From Candidatus Zhuqueibacterota bacterium (lineage in GTDB: Bacteria > Zhuqueibacterota > Zhuqueibacteria > Residuimicrobiales > Oceaniaggregativiventaceae), in the NCBI GenBank assembly GCA_014728115.1, contig WJME01000100.1, forward strand, positions 92,347 to 156,346: 64,000 bases of DNA. Direction: 5' to 3'. A model generated the notes under the pieces. The model was not told the DNA's origin. It did no database searches and saw only the letters and a program-made list of their open reading frames with translations. Shown piece after piece: positions 28,516-37,175 of this stretch; position 1 is the stretch's first letter; every line of letters begins with the position of its first letter. A program made the translations under genes and the position numbers.

Positions 28516-29283
28516 CTATGATTTATTCGATCCGGATTTTCTCGCCAACAGGACAAGATCACGGCTCTCTACATCATAGGGATCGCCTTGTAATGATCCA
28601 TAAAGCTCCGGATCCTGAAAACCATTTCGATTGAAAGCAGAGATTAGTTCATCGTTTTTATAGGGTTTCAATAGGGTACTATAGAGATCATGTTGCGGCT
28701 TGCTTTCTTGCCATTCGATTTTCAGTACATTGAATCGGATCAGAGGAAAGATGAAATCATAAAATCGAATGATTTCGCCCTGGTGTTTCTTTTGAATGCC
28801 AACGATTCTATCCCTATCTCTGAGAATCCGGTTATAATTGAGTTGCTGTAAAAGAACGATACCTCTGGTTTCGAGGACTCGATTCATCGCATATACGGAT
28901 TGGTGCAGTTCATTCTCGTTCAGAATGTGGGGGATGGTGTTTCCCAAGCAGAAAAGCGCATCGGCTCTGACAGAAAGACGGTCCAGTTCAAGCATATCCA
29001 GATGATGCCATTCTACCGGGCACTCTAATCGCTCGGAATGCTCTTTGGCTTGAGCGAGCATTTTGGCATTGCTATCCACACCATGAACCTGAATCCCGAG
29101 CTGGCACAAGGCCAGGCTGTACAATCCGGTGCCACAGCCGACATCGATAGCAGAGCGAATTTGATATCTCTCCACCCAGGGACGCAAAATTTCGATTTGT
29201 GTTTCGAGGCGACTGTTGAACCGGGTCATTTCATCATAATCACCGGATAATCGATCATAAAAAGAACTAGTATTTTCAGACAT
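28516..29283 (-). CDS. SAM-dependent class I methyltransferase
   Basis: 255 residues. Motif I reads AIDVGCGTGLYSLAL, then VHGVDSNAKMLAQA (motif II), DALFCLGNTIPHI (motif IV) and VLLQQLNYNRIL. The substrate is not apparent; small molecule methylation fits the fold better than nucleic acid. It lies 26 bases after the Rrf2 regulator and 39 before the ferredoxin gene, on the same strand. The ATG has an AT-rich leader with no recognisable Shine-Dalgarno sequence, so translation may be coupled or leaderless-like. Confidence 0.88.
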   Translation of the reverse strand: MSENTSSFYDRLSGDYDEMTRFNSRLETQIEILRPWVERYQIRSAIDVGCGTGLYSLALCQLGIQVHGVDSNAKMLAQAKEHSERLECPVEWHHLDMLELDRLSVRADALFCLGNTIPHILNENELHQSVYAMNRVLETRGIVLLQQLNYNRILRDRDRIVGIQKKHQGEIIRFYDFIFPLIRFNVLKIEWQESKPQHDLYSTLLKPYKNDELISAFNRNGFQDPELYGSLQGDPYDVESRDLVLLARKSGSNKS

Positions 29284-29309
29284 TTTTATCTTATTTTTAA
29301 GTAAATTTT

Positions 29310-29762
29310 TTAAACGGATTCAGATTTTATCAGATCGGTGAGGCGATAATTCATATGGGTAATTTGTTTGGCCAAATCGGCTATAGTACGTTGCTGGAAT
29401 ACTGTTTTCAAATTATCCCGAATCGGTCCCCATTCATCATGCAAAGGACAAGGTTTTCCTTCCCCACATCCCTCGAGTCCGAGTACACATTGTGTAAACA
29501 GGTCATCTCCGTCGATGGCAACGACGATATCATATAGCAAAATATCGTTACCCGGACGAGCCAGTCGAACCCCGCCTTTGGGACCTTTAAAGGAAGCCAA
29601 AATTCCTTTTTGCGTCAAAACCTGTAAAATTTTTGTCAGAAAATGAAATGAGATATTCAATTCTTTAGCGATTTCATTAATCGGTACAAATTGTCGTTCA
29701 GTATTGACTGCAATATAGAGTATCGCTCTTATTCCATAATCACATGCTTTGGAAAGGACCAT
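29310..29762 (-). CDS. Rrf2-family transcriptional regulator with Fe-S cysteines
   Basis: 150 residues. A winged helix-turn-helix (ACDYGIRAILYIA..., ISFHFLTKILQVL, GPKGGVRLAR) is followed by a dimerisation helix and three cysteines C92, C99 and C105 in CVLGLEGCGEGKPCPLHD, matching the cluster loop of IscR/NsrR relatives. Such proteins sense iron-sulfur status, nitric oxide or redox state. It is first in an operon with the methyltransferase and ferredoxin genes, and the perfect inverted repeat upstream suggests it represses itself. Confidence 0.93.
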   Translation of the reverse strand: MVLSKACDYGIRAILYIAVNTERQFVPINEIAKELNISFHFLTKILQVLTQKGILASFKGPKGGVRLARPGNDILLYDIVVAIDGDDLFTQCVLGLEGCGEGKPCPLHDEWGPIRDNLKTVFQQRTIADLAKQITHMNYRLTDLIKSESV

Positions 29763-29771
29763 ATTTCACCC

Positions 29772-29795
29772 ATTTAAGACTATGTTGTCTTAAAT
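29772..29795. promoter_or_regulatory. Perfect inverted repeat, probable Rrf2 operator
   Basis: ATTTAAGAC (29772-29780) and GTCTTAAAT (29787-29795) are perfect 9-base arms around a 6-base centre. The site sits nine bases before the regulator ATG and overlaps the -10 box, the expected position for autorepression. Confidence 0.75.
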
Positions 29796-29821
29796 ATACG
29801 CACTTTATCGCAACCGGTCAA
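29793..29821 (-). promoter_or_regulatory. Sigma-70-type promoter of the rrf2 operon
   Basis: On the minus strand TTGACC (29821-29816), a 17-base spacer and TATATT (29798-29793). The -10 shares three bases with the distal arm of the inverted repeat. Confidence 0.75.
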
Positions 29822-30073
29822 GAGAAAAATCATCACATGGTTTCTCAAAAAGGGATATGCCCTCTCCACCTTTTGGTTCCTCTCGCCAGAATGACTGCAT
29901 TTCTTTTTTTAACCAACAATTTCAACCCTTTTCATCATTTTACTTGCACAATGAATCGGAGGTTTGTATGTTACGCTTAGACCAAAGGGATATCTCCCGA
30001 ACAGATATCAAAAGCTTTGTCTTTTTATCTTGTCGAGACATCGATACGGTTAGATCGTAACAGGAGGAGTCTC

Positions 30074-31444
30074 ATGAGTATCACCCGTCAAATGGCAGAT
30101 TTTGTCCTGAGCCTCAAATATACAGATCTTCCCTCAAGAGTTTTGCATGAGGCCCGCAGATTTACTCTGGACAGTATCGGTTGTGCATTTGCAGCTTTGA
30201 ATAGTCCGGATATGATCGCAGCGCATCGATATGTTGCCAAGCTGGGAGGCAGTGCTGACAGCACGATCATCGGCTCCGGCCTGAAAACCAATGCTGCGGA
30301 CACTGCGTTTATGAATTCCTTGCTGGTACGAGCGCTGGACTATAATGACATCTTTTGGGAACAAGATCCGAGTCATCCTTCGGATATCCTCCCGGCGATC
30401 TGGGCAACAGCTGAAAAAGCGAACCGATCGACACAGGATCTTTTGCTGGCAAGTGTTATTGCTTATGAACTGGAATGTCGTTGGTGTTTAGCTGCAAAAC
30501 CGGGCATTCGAGAAATCGGTTGGCACCATGCCAGCCTGACTCAATTCGTCTCCCCTTTTGTGGCAGGCTTGATGCTGGGATTGAATCGAGACCAGATGGT
30601 CGCTGCGGCGGGCATCAGCGGATCCAGCCACTTTACTTTAGGGGGTGTCGTGGCAGGTCACCTTACCAACATGAAAAACAGTGCAGATCCGATGGCTGTA
30701 GAAGCCGGTGTAAGGGCTGCTTTACTCGCAGCAGAAGGATATTCGGGTCCCTTGCAGGTGATAGAAGGAAAAGAAGGCGTATTTGAGGTCATCAATAGCG
30801 TCCAATGGGATACTGATATTCTTGGCTCATTTTCGGATAAAGAATTTATGATATTGAAATGCGGATACAAAGCATTTCCCACCGAAGCATTGACACATCA
30901 GCCCATATCGGCAGCCCTGCTCATACGGGAAAAGCAGAATTTGTCGCCTGCTGACATCCAATCGGTTTTGGTTGAAACCACGACCCGCGGAGCAGATATC
31001 TTGTCTGATGCCAGCAAATTCGATCCTCAAACCAAAGAAACTGCTGATCACAGTTTGCCTTACTGTATTGCCGCAGCTCTCGCTGATGGCCATGTATTGC
31101 CTTCGAGTTTTGAAAAAGAGAACCTTTTCAATCCTACCCTACGCGCCTTGCTTAAAAAAATCACCGTAAAAGCGGACAAAGAAATCGACAACCTTTTCCC
31201 TCAAGTCAAGCGCGCACGGGTGACCATCACGACGAAAAAAAATGAAACATTCACAGAAAAGGTCGACTATGCCAAAGGAAGTCCGGAGAATCCACTCAGC
31301 GATCAAGAATTGATCGCGAAATTCGAGGCCAACTGTCAGAATATCGTACCGGAAAACCAACAGCAACACATCATCGATGCATGCATGCAACTTGGCGTCA
31401 AAGAAAAATCAAGTAAAGAGTTTATGGAAATCCTGGTTTTATAG
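30074..31444 (+). CDS. MmgE/PrpD-family protein
   Basis: 456 residues from the ATG at 30074, which has AGGAGG seven bases upstream; an ORF start 19 codons earlier has no such site. The family includes 2-methylcitrate dehydratase PrpD, iminodisuccinate epimerase and cis-aconitate decarboxylase. Features are the N-terminal ARRFTLDSIGCAFAALNS, LVRALDYNDIFWEQDPSHPSD, HFTLGGVVAGHLTNMKNSADP and LKCGYKAFPTEALTHQ. No prpB or prpC is near, so a methylcitrate role is not supported. The gene is transcribed alone, away from the Rrf2 operon. Confidence 0.88.
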   Translation: MSITRQMADFVLSLKYTDLPSRVLHEARRFTLDSIGCAFAALNSPDMIAAHRYVAKLGGSADSTIIGSGLKTNAADTAFMNSLLVRALDYNDIFWEQDPSHPSDILPAIWATAEKANRSTQDLLLASVIAYELECRWCLAAKPGIREIGWHHASLTQFVSPFVAGLMLGLNRDQMVAAAGISGSSHFTLGGVVAGHLTNMKNSADPMAVEAGVRAALLAAEGYSGPLQVIEGKEGVFEVINSVQWDTDILGSFSDKEFMILKCGYKAFPTEALTHQPISAALLIREKQNLSPADIQSVLVETTTRGADILSDASKFDPQTKETADHSLPYCIAAALADGHVLPSSFEKENLFNPTLRALLKKITVKADKEIDNLFPQVKRARVTITTKKNETFTEKVDYAKGSPENPLSDQELIAKFEANCQNIVPENQQQHIIDACMQLGVKEKSSKEFMEILVL

Positions 31445-31497
31445 CGATGCAAAGGGGGGTGCTTGAAGGTCAAAAAGAGTAGCGAGATTTTTGGATG

Positions 31498-31526
31498 GTA
31501 CCGCTGGCCCCCCCTCCCAGCGGTAC
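31498..31526. repeat. Stem-loop after the MmgE/PrpD gene
   Basis: GTACCGCTGG and CCAGCGGTAC form a perfect 10-bp stem with a 9-base C-rich loop, 54 bases past the stop codon. No T-run follows on the plus strand, so it is a weak terminator candidate. The rest of the gap 31445-31878 holds only the moxR promoter. Confidence 0.5.
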
Positions 31527-31754
31527 GCACCCGGCTCTAAAATCTGCTCATATAAAAGCAAAAACCACGCCAAGAAAAATGTTCACTGTAAAACATTATT
31601 CTTCAAACACTTGCGATTTTAGCAGTCAAATTTACCCGATGATTTGTTGTAATATTACAACAATCAGGCGAATATTTGTTGTTTTTTATCGACTATTTTA
31701 CCCCAAAGAATCCCGGGAACGCCATTGTCTCTTTAGCGTTATATGAACAACCCT

Positions 31755-31783
31755 TTGACTTTTATTCAAAAATACCCTATGTT
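31755..31783 (+). promoter_or_regulatory. Sigma-70-type promoter of the moxR operon
   Basis: TTGACT (31755-31760), a 17-base spacer and TATGTT (31778-31783). The predicted transcript starts near 31790, after the first in-frame ATG of the ORF (31786), which supports the downstream GTG as moxR start. Confidence 0.7.
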
Positions 31784-31878
31784 AATTGTTTAATGGTCAT
31801 TTCTCTGTAGGGAAGCCATGCAATAGGTCAATCCCTCTGTCATTAGGATTGGATTATTTTAATCAAAAAGGAGCGTCT

Positions 31879-32874
31879 GTGACAACTGCAAATGATCGCG
31901 AAGCGGTGCAGGAACTAGAACGCGCACGTGAAGAAATATTAAAACAAATATCGAAAATAATCGTGGGTCAACATAAAGTCGTTGATGAGTTGCTCATTTC
32001 CCTGCTATCAAGAGGCCATTGCTTGTTGGTTGGGGTACCGGGCCTGGCTAAAACCCTGCTTATCAGTACGGTAGCAAAAGTACTTGATTTAAAATTCAGC
32101 CGGATTCAGTTTACCCCTGACCTGATGCCCTCTGACATTACAGGCACAGAAGTGATAGAAGAAGACCAAAGTACAGGACGAAAGACATTCAAGTTTGTAC
32201 GGGGTCCTGTATTTGCCAATATTGTCCTGGCAGACGAGATCAACCGCACTCCTCCCAAAACCCAATCCGCTTTGTTACAAGCGATGCAGGAACACCAGGT
32301 ATCTGCAGCCGGCGAAACACACCATTTGGATGAACCTTTTTTCGTGCTTGCAACCCAGAACCCTATAGAACAAGAAGGAACATATCCGTTACCCGAAGCC
32401 CAACTGGATCGTTTCATGTTCAATTTATGGGTAGATTACCCGTCAGAACAAGAAGAGAGAGAAATCGTTCGCTCCACAACAAGCGCCTACCAGGCAGAGT
32501 TAAATGCCGTTCTCAATGCCGATCAGATCATTGCCTTGCAAGACCTGGTTCGTCGTGTTCCTGTTGCCGATAATGTCATCGAATATGCGGTAAAACTGGT
32601 ACGTGCGACCAGGCCATCGGATTCATTATCTCCTGATTTTATCAGAGATTGGATTCGATGGGGAGCCGGCCCCCGGGCCTCACAGTACCTGATATTAGGC
32701 GCCAAAACGCGTGCCATTCTGGATGGCCGGCCAACTCCGGATATAGCTGATGTCGAAAATGTATCCTTTCCCGTGCTTCGACATCGAATTCTCCCCAATT
32801 TTAATGCAGAGGCAGAGGGGGTTTCGGTGAATCAAATCATTGAACGTTTGCTCAAAGAGGTCAAAGTTCAATAA
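31879..32874 (+). CDS. MoxR-family AAA+ ATPase
   Basis: 331 residues from GTG at 31879, with AAAGGAG five bases upstream. MoxR proteins are chaperone-like ATPases that activate partner proteins with VWA domains. Walker A GVPGLAKT (52-59), the sensor IQFTPDLMPSDITGTEV, Walker B VLADEINRTPPKTQSALL and ATQNPIEQEGTYPLPEAQLDRF are all canonical. It is followed with a one-base overlap by the DUF58 gene, the usual partner. The VWA genes batA and batB common after this pair are absent. Confidence 0.96.
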   Translation: MTTANDREAVQELERAREEILKQISKIIVGQHKVVDELLISLLSRGHCLLVGVPGLAKTLLISTVAKVLDLKFSRIQFTPDLMPSDITGTEVIEEDQSTGRKTFKFVRGPVFANIVLADEINRTPPKTQSALLQAMQEHQVSAAGETHHLDEPFFVLATQNPIEQEGTYPLPEAQLDRFMFNLWVDYPSEQEEREIVRSTTSAYQAELNAVLNADQIIALQDLVRRVPVADNVIEYAVKLVRATRPSDSLSPDFIRDWIRWGAGPRASQYLILGAKTRAILDGRPTPDIADVENVSFPVLRHRILPNFNAEAEGVSVNQIIERLLKEVKVQ

Positions 32875-33773
32875 TGAGTGAAAATTCTGCAAAATACCTG
32901 CAACCTCATGTCGTTTCCAGGTTACGCAATCTGAATTTGATTGCCAAGCTCGTTGTGGAAGGATTCATGACCGGACTACATAAAAGCCCATATCACGGCT
33001 TTAGTGTTGAATTTGCCGAACACCGCCAGTATATGCCTGGTGATGACATTCGACATATGGACTGGAAAGTCTATGCAAAAACCGACCGGTTTGTGGTCAA
33101 ACAGTATGAAGAAGAGACCAATCTAAAATCATATCTGTTGGTCGATGCCTCGGCTTCAATGGCATATTCTTCTCATGGAATTTCAAAGATGGATTATGCC
33201 ATCCATCTTTCATCGGCATTGGCGTACCTGATGCTCAAACAACGGGATGCCGTCGGCTTACTCACCTTTGATGAACATATCAGGAGATTTCTACCCCCAC
33301 GATCGGTTCAAACCTTTTTGCATGAAATATTATCTGAATTGCAACGCACAGAACCCGCCAGCAAGACCTTGATGGGCAAAGCGTTTCATGAACTGGCAGA
33401 ACGCATCCATCGACGCGGTTTGATCATTATTTTCAGCGACCTCCTGGATGTTCCCGATGAGATATTGCGAGGCTTGAAACATTTTCGGCATAATCAACAT
33501 CAAGTCATTGTTTTTCACATTCTGGATCCCTTTGAGCGATATTTTGATTTCAAGCGCTCTGCAGTATTCAAGGACATGGAAACAGGTGAAAAACTACCGA
33601 CTCAACCCTGGACCATCCGGGGAGACTATCGACGGCTTGTGGCTGACTATATCGCCAAAATAAAAAAACAGTGTCATGAGCATCGAATAGACTATATGCT
33701 GATGGATACCAGCGAACCTTATGACCGTGCTTTACTCCATTATCTGATCAAGCGAAAAAAAATTGGCGGTTAG
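32874..33773 (+). CDS. DUF58 protein, MoxR partner
   Basis: 299 residues, soluble. The family signature is clear: EFAEHRQYMPGDDIRHMDW, then KTDRFVVKQYEEETN, and a VWA-like metal site VDASASM near residue 87. DUF58 proteins accompany MoxR ATPases, and the ATG overlaps the moxR stop by one base, implying translational coupling. The NtrY-like kinase gene begins two bases after its stop. Its exact role is unknown. Confidence 0.94.
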   Translation: MSENSAKYLQPHVVSRLRNLNLIAKLVVEGFMTGLHKSPYHGFSVEFAEHRQYMPGDDIRHMDWKVYAKTDRFVVKQYEEETNLKSYLLVDASASMAYSSHGISKMDYAIHLSSALAYLMLKQRDAVGLLTFDEHIRRFLPPRSVQTFLHEILSELQRTEPASKTLMGKAFHELAERIHRRGLIIIFSDLLDVPDEILRGLKHFRHNQHQVIVFHILDPFERYFDFKRSAVFKDMETGEKLPTQPWTIRGDYRRLVADYIAKIKKQCHEHRIDYMLMDTSEPYDRALLHYLIKRKKIGG

Positions 33774-33775
33774 CC

Positions 33776-35317
33776 ATGCTCACATTTTTCACCTGGATAT
33801 TCATCATTGCTCTGATCCTGGTGGCATACAGCGTATTTTTATGGTATCGCCTTCAAAAGCAATTTCGTTTTCAGGCACGCCTGACCGTGTGGTTTCTTGT
33901 TATCGTACTCGTATCGACCGTTCCGCTGATCCTGTTTGTCAGCATGACCCTGAATCAAACCACCGAGATGTTGAGGTTGCCCGCTTTACGACAAGCTCTG
34001 GAACATTCTGTTCAATTGGTGCGCAATCAACTCGATACCCACTGTGACTATATGTTAAAAGAGCTTTTGCAAGATCCTGACGAGTTCGCTTTTCATCCAT
34101 TCGTCGTGGCTATGGCCACACCTCAGGACCCGGATCAGCTGAACTGGCAGACCAAGGATTCGGCTATAGCACCACTATTTTCCCAAACCCCAGTCTACCC
34201 TGAACCTTTGAACTCATACCATACAACCATTTTGACGTCCGACTCGATCTCATATTATCAATATATTTACAGACACCCCGATTCAACATTATCCGGAATC
34301 ATTTTACCCCTTGATAGTATGTTCGTGCACACAAAAAATGAAATGTCCTGGGCATTGAGAAATGTCTCGTCCATATCATTATTACAACAACACCTGGTAG
34401 ATCAACGTTGGTTCTTTGCCATAGCGCTGGGGCTCATTGCCATGCTCGTGGTATTCAACACCTGGCTTGCCCGCAGATTATCTCGCGGTATCAGCCAACC
34501 TATCATGGCTTTGACCAAAGGCATGCACAAGGCCGGCAAGGGAGACCTGGAGCACCGTATCCAGGTGAAAGCAAAGGATGAAATCGCATATTTGGTGCAA
34601 TCCTTTAATACCATGATTGCAGAACTGCAATCCAGCCGCATAAAACTACAAAAAGCAGAAAGAGCCGCAGCATGGAGAGATATGGCTCGCCAGGTTTCTC
34701 ATGAAATCAAAAATCCCTTAACCCCCATGCAATTCTCTCTCTATCGTCTGAGAACAGAACTGGAACATTTTCCAGCGCTAATACAGACAGTAGAAATGCT
34801 GGATCAAGAGATCACGACGTTGCGAAAGCTCGCAGATGCATTCTCTCAATTTGCTCAGACTCCCCCCTTGCATTTACAACAGATCGACCTGGTTCCGCTT
34901 TTGCGTTCGATCGTTCAGCTTTATGAACAAGAAAAAGAGATCGATATTAAATTCGAATCCGTCTCTTCCTGCCGAGCTGTTATGGATCCTGAACAGATCA
35001 AACGGGTGATGCATAACCTCATCAAAAATGCGATTGAAGCTTCACCAGGCAAACCCACCATCATTGTATGCTGCGAACTCGTAGAAAACCGCCAAATAAA
35101 GCTTTCCGTGCAAGATAACGGAACGGGCATGCCACAGGAAGTCATAAATAAACTATTCAAACCCTATTTTACCACCAAAAAAGAGGGAACAGGCCTGGGC
35201 ATGTTTATGGTGCAAAGGATTATTCAGGACCACGGCGGTGAATTGTCCGTTTATAGTGAGAAAGGCAAAGGAACGCGCATCGATATATCCTTGCCCGCGT
35301 TGTATGAGAAAGGTTAA
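33776..35317 (+). CDS. NtrY-like membrane sensor histidine kinase
   Basis: 513 residues. Two N-terminal membrane helices (about 4-24 and 38-58), a periplasmic sensor region (about 60-210), a third helix (212-230) and a HAMP domain (231-283). HisKA carries RQVSHEIKNPLTPMQF with phospho-acceptor H309; the ATPase domain has NLIKNAIEASPG, QDNGTGMPQEV and GTGLGMFMVQRI. This is the NtrY/AtoS class, whose partners are sigma-54 activators; none is adjacent, and the orphan at 26158-27648 is a candidate partner. It is an unusual third gene for a moxR operon. Confidence 0.92.
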   Translation: MLTFFTWIFIIALILVAYSVFLWYRLQKQFRFQARLTVWFLVIVLVSTVPLILFVSMTLNQTTEMLRLPALRQALEHSVQLVRNQLDTHCDYMLKELLQDPDEFAFHPFVVAMATPQDPDQLNWQTKDSAIAPLFSQTPVYPEPLNSYHTTILTSDSISYYQYIYRHPDSTLSGIILPLDSMFVHTKNEMSWALRNVSSISLLQQHLVDQRWFFAIALGLIAMLVVFNTWLARRLSRGISQPIMALTKGMHKAGKGDLEHRIQVKAKDEIAYLVQSFNTMIAELQSSRIKLQKAERAAAWRDMARQVSHEIKNPLTPMQFSLYRLRTELEHFPALIQTVEMLDQEITTLRKLADAFSQFAQTPPLHLQQIDLVPLLRSIVQLYEQEKEIDIKFESVSSCRAVMDPEQIKRVMHNLIKNAIEASPGKPTIIVCCELVENRQIKLSVQDNGTGMPQEVINKLFKPYFTTKKEGTGLGMFMVQRIIQDHGGELSVYSEKGKGTRIDISLPALYEKG

Positions 35318-35323
35318 GTGGTT

Positions 35324-36328
35324 ATGCAAATTGAACCTTTTATTCTTTTGCTCTTGATCTTGTTGCCTCCATTAATGTACGGCTTTTTATGGGTCTGGCA
35401 AAGCAAAAAGTCCGAGTCTGATCAGCCATGGCAGGTGGTTGCCCAGTGGTTACAAGAGCTACGCGGGAGTTTGGATCACAACTCGGATATCATGCAGAAT
35501 CATCTTTATCAATCCAGTCAAATGTTATCCAATCGACTCGACCATTCTTATGAATTATTACATAGTCTCAATCAAGATATGGCCAAAGTAAAAGAAATGG
35601 GCGAGCAGATGCGGGATTTAGGGCACTTGTTTCGGTCTCCTAAACTGCGCGGAGGAGTGGGCGAACAATTGCTCAAGGACTTGCTTTATGATGTCTTGCC
35701 GGTTTCGCAGATAAAATGGCAGTATCGGTTCAAAAACGGCACGATAGTGGATGCATTGGTACTCACAGCCAAAGGAGCCATTGCCGTAGACGCAAAATTT
35801 CCCATGGAAAATTTTATCAAATGGCAAAAGCATAATGATGAACGCTACAAAAAACAGTTTTTTCAGGATGTCAAAAAGCATGTTGAAAATATCGCACAGA
35901 AATATATTTTGCCTGCAGAGGGGACGGTTGATTTTGCCCTTTTGTATCTCCCCACTGAAATGTTGTTTATGGAAATTCAAAATAGTGAATCCTTATTACA
36001 GTTTGCCAGATCCAGAAAAATTCTCTACGTTTCACCCCATACGCTCTACTATTTGTTGCGTATAATCCTGATGGGACTGGAATCCGCTCAGATTCATGAA
36101 AAGGCACAGGATTTAATCAGGGGAATTTTTAGTCTTCGCCAGCAAGCCACACAGGTTCAAAGCACTCTGCAAACCACATTTCATCATCTGAATCATGCTC
36201 AAAATGCACTCAGCCGTGGATTGAATGACTTGCAGCAATTTATCACCCGAATGAATGATCTCGATCAGCTTATCAACGTAAAACCCGACCAGGATCAATC
36301 AAAGGGCAGTTCCACAGAGACATCATAA
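35324..36328 (+). CDS. rmuC: RmuC-family DNA recombination protein
   Basis: About 334 residues. RmuC limits inversions at short repeats; it resembles a nuclease of the PD-(D/E)xK type. An N-terminal membrane helix (about 5-22) and a coiled coil (about 55-100) precede RGGVGEQLLKDLLYDVLP and the nuclease-like core FKNGTIVDALVL...AVDAKFPMENF. A C-terminal coiled coil follows. The ATG at 35324 has AAAGG ten bases upstream; a GTG two codons earlier is possible. It closes the moxR-DUF58-kinase unit. Confidence 0.92.
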   Translation: MQIEPFILLLLILLPPLMYGFLWVWQSKKSESDQPWQVVAQWLQELRGSLDHNSDIMQNHLYQSSQMLSNRLDHSYELLHSLNQDMAKVKEMGEQMRDLGHLFRSPKLRGGVGEQLLKDLLYDVLPVSQIKWQYRFKNGTIVDALVLTAKGAIAVDAKFPMENFIKWQKHNDERYKKQFFQDVKKHVENIAQKYILPAEGTVDFALLYLPTEMLFMEIQNSESLLQFARSRKILYVSPHTLYYLLRIILMGLESAQIHEKAQDLIRGIFSLRQQATQVQSTLQTTFHHLNHAQNALSRGLNDLQQFITRMNDLDQLINVKPDQDQSKGSSTETS

Positions 36329-36425
36329 TCGGGAATTGGCATGATTCCTGCTATTAAGGGGGTAAGAAGATAAAGGGGGGAAATCTGGTACAGAATTATG
36401 ACAAAATAAAGGAAATGTCAAGTTT

Positions 36426-36842
36426 CTATCTAAACATAGCCTTGAGGCTGCCCCAGGTCTGGCGCGCCGAAGAGATGTGAGGACTTAGGGTTAAGGTTTT
36501 ATCATAGTCAATGACCGTGCCATCATTATCGACGATCTTTAATTTATAATGAAAGGTATGGCCGGTGGACTTGAAAACCTTGGTATCGGTATAGGTATAA
36601 ACGATATCAGTATCTTTGTCATAATTGGCCTGGACAAATTTAAGTCGTTCAAAATTTGTGCCGTCGAGACTTCGATAGAGCTCATAGCCCTTTACATTGA
36701 CCTGAGTTTTGACGACCCATTTTAATTCGACCCGGTTATGCCCGGCTTCGCCGCTAAATTCATTAATGATCGCACCACCGAAAAGAGGCACGACAGACAA
36801 GAGGACAATTAAAATTAAAAATAAATGTTTTTGGCTAGACAT
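36426..36842 (-). CDS. Small secreted FN3-like protein
   Basis: 138 residues. A signal peptide (about 1-23, LFLILIVLLSVVPLFGG) precedes one FN3-like beta domain: VELKWVVKTQVNVKGYELYRS, then TYTDTKVF and YKLKIVDNDG. This is the same kind of module that sits before the sorting domain of the type IX cargo at 61690-63867 (there LLKWQTQSETENLGFKIYRS), but here it stands alone and ends in TWGSLKAMFR instead of a sorting domain. A possible promoter (TTGAAT-17-TACTAT) lies at 36886-36914 on the minus strand. Function unknown. Confidence 0.75.
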   Translation of the reverse strand: MSSQKHLFLILIVLLSVVPLFGGAIINEFSGEAGHNRVELKWVVKTQVNVKGYELYRSLDGTNFERLKFVQANYDKDTDIVYTYTDTKVFKSTGHTFHYKLKIVDNDGTVIDYDKTLTLSPHISSARQTWGSLKAMFR

Positions 36843-36988
36843 AAAATATAGAAATCATTCTGATTGTGTTTTACCTGTTCATTGTATAGTACAACAATAT
36901 ACCTAAAAATTCAACTCTTTTTTTTATTTTTTCGTACAGTTGTCCAAAATTCATGTACATAGCCAACTCGGCAAACTTGACGGTTTTT

Positions 36989-37036
36989 CTGTGTCTGTTG
37001 CGTTTATCTTTTTTATCTGTTTTGAACAGTAGCGGT
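36989..37036. repeat. Degenerate intergenic repeat, copy A
   Basis: The stretch with GCGTTTATC, a T-run, TCTGTTTTGAACAGTAG resembles 40583-40630 at most positions (GCGTTTATC, T-run, TCTATTTTGGACAAGAG). It lies in the 333-base gap before the sigma-factor gene, which otherwise holds promoters for both flanking genes. Confidence 0.45.
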
Positions 37037-37110
37037 TTTTCACGAAAATTTTCAAAATAAAAGCAATTACACATAACAGGGTGCATCACTAAATTAGCTA
37101 TTAAATAATA

Positions 37111-37139
37111 TTGACATTATACATAAAATTTCATACTTT
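37111..37139 (+). promoter_or_regulatory. Sigma-70-type promoter of the sigma-factor gene
   Basis: TTGACA (37111-37116), a 17-base spacer and TACTTT (37134-37139) place the transcript start about 30 bases before the GTG start. Confidence 0.65.
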
Positions 37140-37175
37140 GAAAAAAATTAGGTATGTAATTAGCTGACAGAGCCT

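Noticed and set aside
36336..36352. Sigma-54-like GG-N10-GC site
   Set aside because: The flanking bases match the consensus poorly and no plus-strand gene starts within 800 bases.
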